Program-made: the position numbers and the translations under genes
Notes under the pieces: generated by a model
Told to the model about the DNA's origin: nothing
The model's database searches: none
The model's input: only the letters and a program-made list of their open reading frames with translations
Assembly: GCA_026545225.1 (NCBI GenBank)
Contig: CM048848.1
Span: 45,466,806-45,530,805 of the forward strand
From: Cornus controversa
Taxonomy: Eukaryota; Streptophyta; Magnoliopsida; Cornales; Cornaceae
DNA: 64,000 bases
Direction: 5' to 3'
Shown: positions 56,701-63,260 of the stretch, in pieces
How the letters are laid out: every line of letters starts with the position of its first letter
Numbering within the stretch: position 1 is the first letter of the stretch

Positions 56701-58912
56701 TGTTGTACATGATTGAAAAAGTGGTCCTTCATACATGTTATAAAAGCAAGACCAAAAAAAAAAAATTCAAAAGCAGTTCGTTTATAAAAAGTAATAAAAT
56801 TGCCAAAATCCCTAATGGTGAGAGGAAATCACAGAGTGCTTGTCGTCAGAATCACAGAGGGAAATCACACGGGTTAGTTGTTTCTCTGTTTTCTCTATAG
56901 TGCTGTTTTTTTTTTTCCTTCTTTGGTTTTATGAGTGAAAACTGATATTTAATGCTTTGGTTTCATGCACTATCTGTTTTTGGAATTGGATGTATGGATT
57001 TGTTTTTATCGTTCTTGAATGCTTGGATGATATGGTTTTGAATGCTTGGATGATATGGTTTATGGATTTATTTTTGCATGTTTGATATTAGTTTTTAGAA
57101 TATTGACTATGGGATATGAGATTTTTTGTATTAATTTTATTTTTCAATTGTGCGCCTTGCCTTGCGCCTAGGCTCCAAGGGACCTTTAGCGCCTTAGTGT
57201 GCCTCGGACCTTTGATAACTATGATCTGTTGGGTTCTTGTGGAGGGCTTAGTCAAGCTAATGCCACATCCATGTCATTGTCTTTGTTCAATTCCAAAACT
57301 GCTCATGAGTGTATATATCACTATCGAGCACCAATACTTTTTTCTGCCACCAAGAAGCACCAAAGTCATCCTGCAATTGTTGTTGTGGGGCAAGAATGTG
57401 GGCCACACCAACCATGCTCCCCAACATTGCCAAGCACTGTTTGCCACCATTTGCTGCCACCCTTAATCATGGTTGGGTCTTCTTGTATATGCCATGGTCT
57501 CATTTGAATCCACAACGGCCACCTATGGCAAGCTAACCACTGCTTATGCTTCTCGCTTACGCAGCTCCTCATTTTTGCTTGTTGTCTCCCATGAGACTTG
57601 TTACAAATGTTGTGTGGCTGCCTTCACTAACAATTTCAGTAGCTGCTGCTCGTTGAGTTGCCATGCACGTGTTGTGTAGTGCTGATGGCACATTAGGATC
57701 CCCACAAAAAGCCCTTGGGTGCTACATGTGCCATGCCTAGCGCCTGGCTTAGGGCAACCACCTATAGGTGCCGCCGGCTCTTGGGGGCCAGGGGAAGGAC
57801 CCCACCCTCTCTTTGCTGTGTGAGACTCCATGGTTTTGGCAGGAAGAGATTTTATCCCCATTTTAGGAGTTGGGATAGGTCTAACTAGATGTAGATATGT
57901 CTAAATTGCGATCAGTCGTGTTGGTCTTCTTATGGCTATCCCTTGCTATCATATTAATTTCCAGTCATGTTGGTATTCTTATGGGTATGCCTTGATATCA
58001 TATTAATCTCATCATTGTAGTATGTCTCGGGCACACACTTCTGCATTTTTACAAAAATGCCACTGCCCAACAAGTACCCACACGTAGGCTATAGCATGCC
58101 TGTCCGTGCATATGGTTCATTGTAGCCAACCTGGGAGGTACTTATAGTGACCCATTAAAATCTGGTCGGTTTTTTTTTTTTTTTTTTCAATTTGTTTTCC
58201 ACATTTATCAAGAGAAATTTTGGTCCTCACTTGAACAGAGAGAAAATTTTGCCTTGTTTTCTTTCCTAGTTATTGGCTCTCTATTACTTGTTGTAGTCAC
58301 CTTTTACATATATATTTAGAAGTTAAAACTTTGAAGGTTATGCTTCATCACCTCGCTTAAGCCTTGTTCGAAGTGGGGTAAATGCTTTATTTACGCTTTT
58401 GCTTCTAGAAACTAAACCTGTCAAAACAAGAAAATGTGGGAAGTTGTAAGTTTGTAACAGATTTGTTCATTCCTTGCTCCAAATGCGTATCTTTTAGTTG
58501 TTGGGAACTGTGGCTGAATCTTATTCAGCATCTACTTTATTTATTTAACATCTCTCTCTCTAAATTCAGCATCCACTTAAATGAGAAATCACCATTTTTT
58601 TAGTTGGCGTATTAGTTAATGATTTGTACATGTAGAAAATGCCGTATCACATGCCTGGTCATGGAAATTACTGTGTTGCATATTTAGTTTGAAAAATTTT
58701 CTGTTGCATAATCTATATGGAGATTACCATATTGTATATTTGTATGTGTTAGTGATTTATTTTCTTTTCACCAGCCAGAGACATTTGTAAAAGTTCGTCC
58801 ACGCTGTGAAGCACCTCGACGTGACATGACATACCCTATGAACTATACTCCATGCCGCTATGTGCGAATATCGTGTTTGCGGGGAAATCCAATAGCTATC
58901 TTTTTCATTCAG
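31548..58912 (+). CDS. Conserved plant protein with galactose-binding (F5/8C-like) N-terminus; giant introns; 3' incomplete
   Basis: Exons 31548-31712, 40442-40522 and 58775-58912 join in phase 0 to give 128 residues without a stop. The protein begins [21 protein letters not shown] discoidin-like pattern follows: [11 protein letters not shown] near residues 30-40, [20 protein letters not shown] near 48-67, [11 protein letters not shown] near 72-82, and [20 protein letters not shown] at 109-128. That alternation of beta strands is typical of F5/8 type C domains, which bind ligands or partner proteins. I recognise the block as conserved across plant homologues but cannot give a gene name or reaction. 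Introns are 8,729 and 18,252 bp; the third is at least 5,088 bp, and no further exon was found before the right edge. All three exons keep canonical GT and AG borders. Real homology of the exons argues against a pseudogene. Confidence 0.85.
31713..33899. other. 5' part of intron 1: old duplications and MITE-like debris
   Basis: At 32515-32775 a block is locally duplicated: GTCGAACAATAGTTATCAG...AGTTTTCAGTTTTCA recurs as GTCAAACAATAGTTTTTAG...AGTTTTCAGTTTTCA, and TGTTGATTATAGTTGTNGGT occurs twice. At 33175-33360 the wording CTTAAATTAG and GGGTTATCAAACACGCCCTT resembles a MITE end. No coding motif is present; transcription crosses it as intron. Confidence 0.5.
34311..35499 (-). pseudogene. Copia reverse transcriptase with truncated RNase H
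   Basis: The segment starts with the RT N-terminal phrase [20 protein letters not shown]. It continues through [16 protein letters not shown] and the catalytic LLYVDDMLI, and then enters the RNase H leader ([20 protein letters not shown]). RNase H ends early at the deletion junction near 34222. Stops lie at about 35200, 34990 and 34310. Confidence 0.85.
35605..36536 (-). pseudogene. Copia integrase region
   Basis: The zinc-binding start ([20 protein letters not shown] followed by FCEHC) and the core motifs ([43 protein letters not shown]) are visible in order. Integrase would insert the cDNA. Stops and a frame change separate LIDDFS from the NNGLEF block. Confidence 0.85.
36530..37644 (-). 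pseudogene. Copia gag and protease region (element at 33.9-38.1 kb)
   Basis: gag begins at 37644 with [20 protein letters not shown]. Its CCHC knuckle reads [14 protein letters not shown]. The protease follows with [18 protein letters not shown]: the catalytic Asp-Ser-Gly of Copia proteases is changed to Asp-Leu-Gly (about 36803-36811). Frame changes occur near 37435, 37380 and 37082. Gag forms the particle and protease would cut the polyprotein; the altered catalytic triad alone would probably inactivate it. Confidence 0.85.
38221..38630 (+). mobile_element. 5'-truncated LINE, 3' end with A-rich tail
   Basis: The plus strand encodes a typical L1 C-terminal segment ([45 protein letters not shown]). 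A short 3' UTR ending CTTACTTATAAAAAATAAAA follows. Only the last part of the zinc-binding C-terminus is present, the usual result of incomplete reverse transcription. A matching target duplication was not found. Confidence 0.8.
38631..39476. other. Intron 1 remainder, no recognised element
   Basis: Mixed AT-rich DNA. The minus-strand open stretch 39444-39244 ([20 protein letters not shown]) is short, and I cannot link it to a family. Confidence 0.4.
39477..39690. mobile_element. Stowaway-like MITE
   Basis: CTCCGTCCCATAATAAGTG at the left and CTTGTTCTGGGACGGAG at the right form a terminal inverted repeat with flanking TA. The TCCGTCCCAnAATAAGTG wording is the hallmark of plant Stowaway (Tc1/mariner) MITEs. 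Length is about 213 bp. Confidence 0.85.
39691..40441. other. End of intron 1 before exon 2
   Basis: AT-rich intron. A fragment at about 40105-40205 (GGGATGGAAACAGG...GGCAGGGTGGGTTC) resembles the 'GGGTTGGG' hAT-type MITEs but lacks clear ends. Confidence 0.4.
40442..40522 (+). CDS. Exon 2 of the giant-intron gene
   Basis: Twenty-seven codons lie between acceptor TTTCCATTGCAG and donor GTTAGT. It encodes [20 protein letters not shown] then SVGLRYK. It continues the fold exactly in frame from exon 1, although it lies 8.7 kb away. Confidence 0.88.
41068..42120 (-). mobile_element. 3' end of an antisense LTR element (polypurine tract and LTR)
   Basis: On the minus strand an LTR starts TGATGTAGGACAG at 41562 and is directly preceded by GAAGAGGAGGGGAC (41576-41563), a good polypurine tract. 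Its U5-like end (CAATCAATTTATCAATAAT and TTGTTCGTGCGC) matches the plus-strand LTR at 55162-55549, while the U3 parts differ. It runs down to about 41068, where similarity ends. The internal open frame at 42109-41711 lies upstream. It belongs to an LTR retrotransposon, probably Gypsy-type, cut off at its 5' side. Confidence 0.7.
41711..42109 (-). pseudogene. Unrecognised charged ORF next to the LTR
   Basis: The 132-residue product starts [20 protein letters not shown]. It is rich in Glu, Asp and Lys, with a heptad-like stretch ([19 protein letters not shown]) that could form a coiled coil. It ends 135 bp before the polypurine tract. I do not recognise it. It may be the degraded end of pol, or an extra ORF carried by this element. 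Confidence 0.4.
42121..42653. other. Intron 2 stretch, nothing recognised
   Basis: No protein motif or terminal repeat could be supported here. Confidence 0.35.
42662..43628. mobile_element. hAT-type MITE with 8-bp target duplication (GGGTTGGG type)
   Basis: The unit begins TAGGGGTGAAAATAGG and ends CACCACCCATA. It is flanked by the identical 8-mer TTAAAAAT (42654-42661 and 43629-43636). Its two ends are rich in CAACCC / GGGTTGG repeats, and the centre contains a TA-GA microsatellite (about 43103-43143). An 8-bp duplication and TAGGGGTG/TATGGGTG ends are typical of hAT non-autonomous elements. Confidence 0.82.
44225..47097 (-). mobile_element. 5'-truncated L1-type LINE inside the TIR element
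   Basis: From 47097 leftwards come the endonuclease-RT linker ([36 protein letters not shown]), reverse transcriptase, and the C-terminal zinc-binding/RNase-like region. It ends near 44225 with an A-rich tail on the minus strand (AAATAAATAAAAAGAAAT). It is the same family as the LINE at 1-2620. It begins exactly where the endonuclease domain would end, so the 5' part is missing. A C16 run and an (AC)n tract (46426-46454) break the RT frame. Confidence 0.85.
45323..46626 (-). pseudogene. LINE reverse transcriptase domain (decayed)
   Basis: RT motifs appear in order on the minus strand: [69 protein letters not shown], and the catalytic box as [11 protein letters not shown], where FADD has become FAND (about 45760). 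[20 protein letters not shown] follows. The loss of one catalytic aspartate plus frame changes near 46430, 46210, 46020 and 45700 show inactivation. Confidence 0.85.
47100..48010 (-). other. Unique part of the TIR element, possible captured host sequence
   Basis: Between the LINE border and the right TIR, the minus strand offers an open frame at 47392-47162 ([20 protein letters not shown]). Upstream of it on that strand lies a CT-rich microsatellite leader (47772-47717, TA tract 47716-47690). The arrangement of a TA/CT leader followed by a coding-like stretch resembles a host promoter and first exon picked up by a transposon. I cannot name a donor gene. Confidence 0.35.
48845..50150 (-). pseudogene. 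Copia reverse transcriptase and RNase H (element at 48.6-52.3 kb)
   Basis: RT phrases [20 protein letters not shown] and [20 protein letters not shown] are followed by [10 protein letters not shown] (catalytic YLDD, about 49650). RNase H ends with [20 protein letters not shown] and [20 protein letters not shown]. Stops occur at several places between 49644 and 49130. Confidence 0.85.
50408..51454 (-). pseudogene. Copia gag and protease (element at 48.6-52.3 kb)
   Basis: gag reads [20 protein letters not shown] and [20 protein letters not shown], with stop-frame change at about 51116. A CCHC knuckle [14 protein letters not shown] follows, then the protease [12 protein letters not shown] with an intact Asp-Ser-Gly. 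These would form the particle and process the polyprotein. Confidence 0.82.
52367..52970. other. Intron 2 stretch between TRIM and Gypsy LTR
   Basis: No terminal repeat or coding motif is recognised. Confidence 0.35.
54463..55161. other. Interior of the Gypsy element near its 3' LTR, unassigned
   Basis: The stretch carries no clear pol motif. The plus-strand frame 54921-55070 ([20 protein letters not shown], then [18 protein letters not shown]) looks protein-like, but I cannot assign it. It could be captured host sequence. Confidence 0.3.
55162..55549 (+). mobile_element. Solo LTR related to the LTR at 41.1-41.6 kb
   Basis: It starts TGATGTAGGACAG, has a TATA-like box (CTATTATAAATATATG, about 55370), a conserved GCAGAAATCAATCAATTTAT block, and ends near CCAACACA. 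No polypurine tract or primer site borders it. It lies inside the Gypsy element between its gag remnant and its 3' part, and abuts a Mutator-like MITE remnant. Confidence 0.65.
55550..55593. mobile_element. Remnant of the Mutator-like MITE (right end only)
   Basis: CGTGCTCCGTGTCGTATCAT...CTGCTACTTAG matches the right ends of the MITEs at 2060-2096 and 15300-15343. The rest of this third copy is missing. Confidence 0.7.
55598..55880 (-). pseudogene. Gypsy gag N-terminal fragment
   Basis: The minus strand reads [38 protein letters not shown], then [20 protein letters not shown] and [20 protein letters not shown]. This is the coiled-coil and 'PKPxPYxGxRxxKDLENF' start of Ty3/Gypsy Gag proteins. 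It is cut at 55598 by a MITE remnant and an LTR. One stop lies after AFKEN. It is not a host gene. Confidence 0.8.
56541..57223. mobile_element. hAT-type non-autonomous element with 8-bp duplication and empty-site proof
   Basis: The unit begins CAGTGTTATTAAAGG and ends CCTTTGATAACTATG, inverted repeats matching at 12 of 15 positions. It is flanked by ATCTGTTG on both sides (56533-56540 and 57224-57231). Sub-terminal GCGCCTAGGC-like wording is present at both ends. The other LTR of the host Gypsy element reads straight through the same site (CATCTTCTGTTGGGTTC, about 53632-53649), an empty site in the same window. Confidence 0.92.
58155..58774. other. End of intron 2 before exon 3
   Basis: It contains a T17-18 run (about 58171-58188) and otherwise ordinary AT-rich intron. 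No element is recognised. Confidence 0.4.
58775..58912 (+). CDS. Exon 3 of the giant-intron gene
   Basis: Forty-six codons lie between acceptor TTTTCACCAG and donor GTGATA. It encodes [40 protein letters not shown] and AIFFIQ. The CRYVRI...NPIAIFFI strand closes the galactose-binding-like fold. It lies 18.3 kb from exon 2. Confidence 0.88.
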
Positions 58913-59089
58913 GTGATATGAATGAATTATCTTGCACCTTTTGCTTTAGATTTGACTGTAGAATTTCACTATTGGTTTTGATAGCATGCTTTATTTAATT
59001 AAAAAAAGGGTATTCAAAGTTGCAAAAATTTCACAATATTAAATGAATATTTCATGCTAAACTTCCAAAAAGAGTGATTAAGCAAAGTT

Positions 59090-59910
59090 TGAAATATGAA
59101 ACAATAGTTTTGGAAAATCCATTTGGATTTCAATTGGCAAAATCAACAATGGAAACTATTTGCGAATCGTGTAGGCAACTGGAAAGATGTATGAAGAAGA
59201 AAGAACATCCTATAGTTTTATAAATTTATACCTAGCATAATGTCACTAGAGATGTAATATGGTGGGTTCTGGAAAAGAAAGGAGTCATATATAAATGTAT
59301 TGATATGATAATGTATATGCATAATGGAGCAGTGATTATAACAACTTCAGGAGAAACTAGTGAATTTTTAATTACTGTAAGCTTAAATCAGGGATTAGCA
59401 TTAAGACTTATCATTTTAGTGATTATAGATTAATTTGACAAAATCACATGCAAGATGAGGTTCTACTGTTTATCTTATTGCTGGTGATGTTTTGATTGAT
59501 AAACTAAAGAAGTGGTAAGTGCTAAATTAAAGGGATGAAGAGACCTTTTAGAATCAAGAGTGTTTAAGATAAGCAGGACTACAATTGAACATGTGGAATG
59601 TAATTTTACCAAAATGGAATGCAATTTACAGTAAAAATCTAGGTCAAGGATGCTAAAAAGTGAACAATAGTGTTACTAAGGTTCGATTATTCATAGAGGG
59701 AGAGATTATTAGCGATGTTACTCAAATAAAAAGGGCAGGATGTGTTAAATTAAGGAGTTCTTTTAACATATTTTGTGATTAACATATGCCTCTAAAATTA
59801 AGAGGTAAATTCTATGAAAATTGTGTTAGATAAACTATACTTTGTGGCACAAAATGTTGGGTGGTTAATAAATATGTTCGCAAAATGATCGGCTGAATTG
59901 GATAGTGTTA
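59090..59910 (+). pseudogene. Decayed RTE-type LINE reverse transcriptase
   Basis: The plus strand, across several frames, shows FGFQLAKSTMETI, then VIWWVLEKKGVIYKCIDMIM, TTSGETSEFLITVSLNQGLA, ESRVFKISRTTIEHVECNFT, and MPLKLRGKFYENCVR with GTKCWVVNK. This is the order of RT palm and thumb motifs in plant RTE elements (the FxxGRST...TxxI start, VLEKKGV, SxxGxTxxFPIxxGLHQGSAL, MECNFS, LKGKFYR...YGxECW). The catalytic FADD box is destroyed. It lies in intron 3, same strand as the host gene. Confidence 0.85.
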
Positions 59911-60145
59911 GAAATAAAGAAAGATAATTGTATATGATTGATTTGATATTAATATATTATATTATGAATAATACATAAAGGCCTATTTATAGGTACATAA
60001 TCTTGGAGGCTAAGTAAACTTAAGAAACAAGAAATCCTAGTCCTAGATAGTTTAGGAAAGAGTATAAGAAATCCTATGTGGTTTAGGATAAAACTAAAAT
60101 AGTAAGTAAGGAACATAATATTAAATATATTATCTATCAGCCTCT
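59905..60145 (-). mobile_element. Copia-like LTR, minus strand
   Basis: On the minus strand the phrase CACCTTGAGTTTGAAGAGGC, a polypurine-like tract, precedes TGATAGATAATATATT (60137 leftwards), which has the AT-rich look of Copia LTRs. It continues through GTTAGG-poor AT sequence to about 59920. No partner was found. Confidence 0.5.
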
Positions 60146-60589
60146 TCAAACTCAAGGTGGGTTATATGAAACTAATTTGAGTTTGGAGCAAAATTTTGAA
60201 TGGATGCGGTTTGACGGAAGCCAAGCGATCTGGATTTTTTCGGTGAAGACGGCAAACAAAAGATGATAACTATATGGTCCAACCCACGACAACAATCATT
60301 TGATCCAATCTAGAACAAACAAGAGAGCAATCGATTACGATCAATTCACGTACGGTGGCAAATGAAGAACTCGTCAGAGAAAAGTGCCATGGCATCACAT
60401 GCCAAAAAAGGGCCAAAAAAATCTCCAGAGAACAAAACTCCTGAAGAAAAAATCAACGGACAAGACAACAACAGTCTCGTGAACTCGTCTCAGATATTCG
60501 GATCAACTCGTCTCGGATCTCAGGATCAACTCGACTCGGATCCCCGAAACTTCGTATTTAGTTTGAAGTTGGACACTTGAATAAAAATC

Positions 60590-60910
60590 TTTGTGTACCA
60601 ACTTGAGGGGAAGTGGTGGAGAATATATTATTGGAGTGATTTAAGCATTGATAAAAGATTGATAGGAGTGATTTATGAGATTGATTTTAGGAATCTTCTA
60701 TTAATGTATTTTCCATGTTTAGCACGTGCATTCTTTCACCTATAAATAGAGGTGGTCATTGGAAACAAAATTGAGAGAGAATAAAATAAATGAGATGTAG
60801 CCCTTTGGACTTTGTGTGTGTGTGGATGTAGGCCGTAGTGGCCAAACCATGTTATATCTTTGTGTTCTTCTTGTTTAATTTCTCTCTTCAATTTTATTTT
60901 ATCAATAGAT
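60590..60910 (+). mobile_element. Copia-like polypurine tract and LTR, plus strand
   Basis: CCAACTTGAGGGGAAG (60599-60614), the classic Copia polypurine tract, is followed by TGGTGGAGAATATATTATTG. The unit continues through a TATA-like CCTATAAATAGAGG (60740) to an end near TTTATTTTATCA (60904). It is oriented with the host gene. The interior 5' of it (60361-60580) has no recognisable pol motif. Confidence 0.55.
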
Positions 60911-60939
60911 AAAGTTGAGTTTGATTGATTGTGTGTTAG

Positions 60940-62060
60940 GGTTTATGAGAGAATAAGAAGAAGAGGAGGAGGAGGAAGCAAAACAGACAGTTTATATTCA
61001 CGTGTATATAATACTTAGACCTAATACAAAAAACACCTTATACTCTCTTCAATAATAGAGAAACAGTAAGAAGACAAAAATACCCTTGATACAAGAAGTC
61101 CCAATAACCTAAACTCTCTAACACTCCCCCTCAAGCTGGAGCATACAGATTGAACATGCCCATCTTGAAACACAATCTCTGAAAGGCACCACGAGCTAAC
61201 AGCTTCGTAAAAATATCCCCCAAGCTGATCGTCGGAACAAATATAGGGGGTAAGAATCTGTTTTTGTATCAACAAATCACGAATAAAATGATAATCAACC
61301 TCTATATGCTTGGTGCGCTCGTGAAAAACAGGATTATTGGCAATAAAAATGGCGGCCTTATTATCACAATGCATAGGCATAGGAGCAGAAACATCAACAC
61401 CCATCTCCTGAAGAAGAGAGCGAACCCACAACATCTCAGAAACAGTGTGAGCCATAACACGATACTCAGCCTCAGCATTAGAACGAGCAACAACAGTTTG
61501 CTTTTTACTGCGCCAAGTAACAAGATTACCACCAACAAACGTGTAATAACCGGATGTAGAACGCCTATCAGAATGACTATCTGCCCAATTAGCATCAATA
61601 AAGCCTGTCGTAGATATTGAGGAAGGGGGTTTATACAACAACCCATTCCCAGGAGCACATTTCAGATAACGTAAAATATGACAAATAGCGTTAAAGTGGG
61701 GATGACGGGGAGCATTCATAAATTGACTAATCACACTAACAACATAGGTGATATCAGGACGAGTAACAGTGAGATAAATCAACTTTCCAACCAAACGACG
61801 ATAGCGTCCAACATCAACAAATAACTCCCCCTGTTCACCATTCAGTTTAACGGTAGAGTCCATAGGAGTATCAATGGGTTGAACACACCTAAGAGACCAG
61901 TCTTAGATAAAAGGTGAAATACATATTTATGTTGAGAGAGAGAGATACCCTAAGTAGAACGAGCAACTCCAATATCAAGAAAATAGCGTAGGACCGACAG
62001 AGTCACTATCAGAAATGATAATATCATCAACATAAAATTAACTCAATAATGGCAGCAGAA
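60940..62060 (-). mobile_element. Antisense Copia 3' end: RNase H, polypurine tract and LTR
   Basis: RT and RNase H end at about 62060-61150 on the minus strand. They are followed by CCAGCTTGAGGGGGAG (61142-61127 region) and an LTR beginning TGTTAGAGAGTTTAGG that runs to about 60940. Everything 5' of the late RT is missing. It lies in intron 3, antisense to the host gene. Confidence 0.8.
61128..61863 (-). pseudogene. Copia RNase H domain
   Basis: The minus strand encodes MDSTVKLNGEQGELFVDVGR, YRRLVGKLIYLTVTRPDITY, then GFIDANWADSHSDRRSTSGY, AEAEYRVMAHTVSEMLWVRS, and DNKAAIFIANNPVFHERTKH followed by IEVDYHFIRD. This is the conserved Copia RT-RNase H end, with the active-site Asp residues of DANWA and CDNKA. 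It degrades RNA in RNA-DNA hybrids in a live element. It is long and nearly intact, but the element is truncated. Confidence 0.88.
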
Positions 62061-62096
62061 GGGACTCTGGTGGGGATTTCTCAAGTTCGACCCTAA

Positions 62097-62911
62097 TGCT
62101 CCGTTTGTTTGGAGGGATGGATTGAGGAGGGATGGAAAAGTGGAGGCATGTGAGAGGCTTCCCTTGTTTGGTTGGAAGGAAGGGAAGATAGGGAGAAAGC
62201 TAAGAGGGATGCTTCATCCCTCCTAACTGCTAATTTTTTATCCGCCCAAAATTGGGCGGAAGAGTGGGAAAGAATGAAACTTTGACCAAAAATTATGCAA
62301 TTACTACTTTAACCCTCATCTATTTACAAAATTACTTATTTTAGCCTACATATATTTTAACCCTACTACAACTCTCACATACAATGATGGACGTTCCGAG
62401 TTTTAAAGGTGCTGAAGCAAATAAAAAAACACCCAAAGTATCGTTCCTAATGTTTTTTGGACTCTTTTTGTTTCTGATAAATACAAAAGTATATGGACTC
62501 TCTTTTTTTCTCTGGTAAATACCAAAGTATGTGGACTGTATCTAGTCTCATGAAGATTTTTTTTTGGACTCTTTTTCTTTCACCAATTTTTTTTCTAATT
62601 AAAATTTTCATTGAAGCAAAACACCCAATTACAAAAAACTATGGAAATGAATTCCTTCGTCCACGTTAACAATGCATGAATTATCAATTTAATTAATGAG
62701 GGTATATTGGTATAAGTATATAAAAACTCTCCTTTCCTTCCTTCCAACCAAACAATTTTTTTTTTTATCACTCCATCAATCCTTTGTACTATTCCTTCTA
62801 TTCAACCAAACAAAAGGTGAGGGAGACACTATCCCCTTCCTAGGGATGCCTCATCCATCCCTCCCCCTTTCCCTTCTATCCATTTTTCCATCCCTCCAAC
62901 CAAATGGAGCA
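62097..62911. mobile_element. Harbinger/Tourist-like MITE with TAA duplication
   Basis: TGCTCCGTTTGTTTGGAGGG at the left and, as complement, TGCTCCATTTGGTTGGAGGG at the right are inverted repeats. TAA flanks both sides (62094-62096 and 62912-62914). The 815-bp unit has no transposase. Its design resembles the 763-bp MITE at 22520 (TAA target, GTTTGG-rich ends), but the ends differ in sequence. Confidence 0.88.
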
Positions 62912-63190
62912 TAAGAGTTTTGGTTCCAGGAATACTACAGATGGAGCTATTTTTTTATTGTAAAAAATTGTCTGTGTTTCTCCATGACCAGGAAGACATA
63001 CAATTGTACAACCAATTAAACATCTGTTTTGCTTCAAGAAACTAATAGGTTTCTTCACCCTGACATGGCTTAACTGAAAATGCCACCCTATAGATTTATG
63101 TTTTGGAGTGTACATCCCAAAATATGGTAGACATTCATTCCTTAGCACTGAATATAATGATCTAAAGAATTGTTTTCATATTTCTTGCCT

Positions 63191-63226
63191 TAACTCTATC
63201 TCTCTCTCTCTCTCTCTCCAAGTCCA
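63191..63226. repeat. (TC)n microsatellite
   Basis: A run of TCTCTC near the left of the last hAT-like element. Confidence 0.8.
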
Positions 63227-63260
63227 TTGAGACATCTAAAGTAGTTGATAAAATTCTAAT

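Larger units (their letters stand above)
52971..58154 (-). mobile_element. Antisense Gypsy element, mostly deleted, with two long LTRs
   Basis: The 5' LTR (58154 to about 55894) and 3' LTR (about 54447 to 52971) share wording throughout: GCTTGCCACATGTNTNGG, CATGACTTGGTCACC, CTGTTGGGTTCT and TGCCACCCTTAATNANGG. The 3' LTR is preceded on the minus strand by CCGGTGGAGGAGA (54463-54451), a polypurine tract. The 5' LTR is followed by TGGTATCTAACTG, a primer-like site (about 55893-55881). Only a gag N-terminus (55880-55598) and about 0.7 kb near the 3' end remain inside. A solo LTR, a MITE remnant and a hAT element have since entered it. No target duplication was confirmed. Confidence 0.72.

Noticed and set aside
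61264..61620. Plus-strand frame of 118 codons
   Set aside because: Antisense shadow of the Copia RNase H domain.
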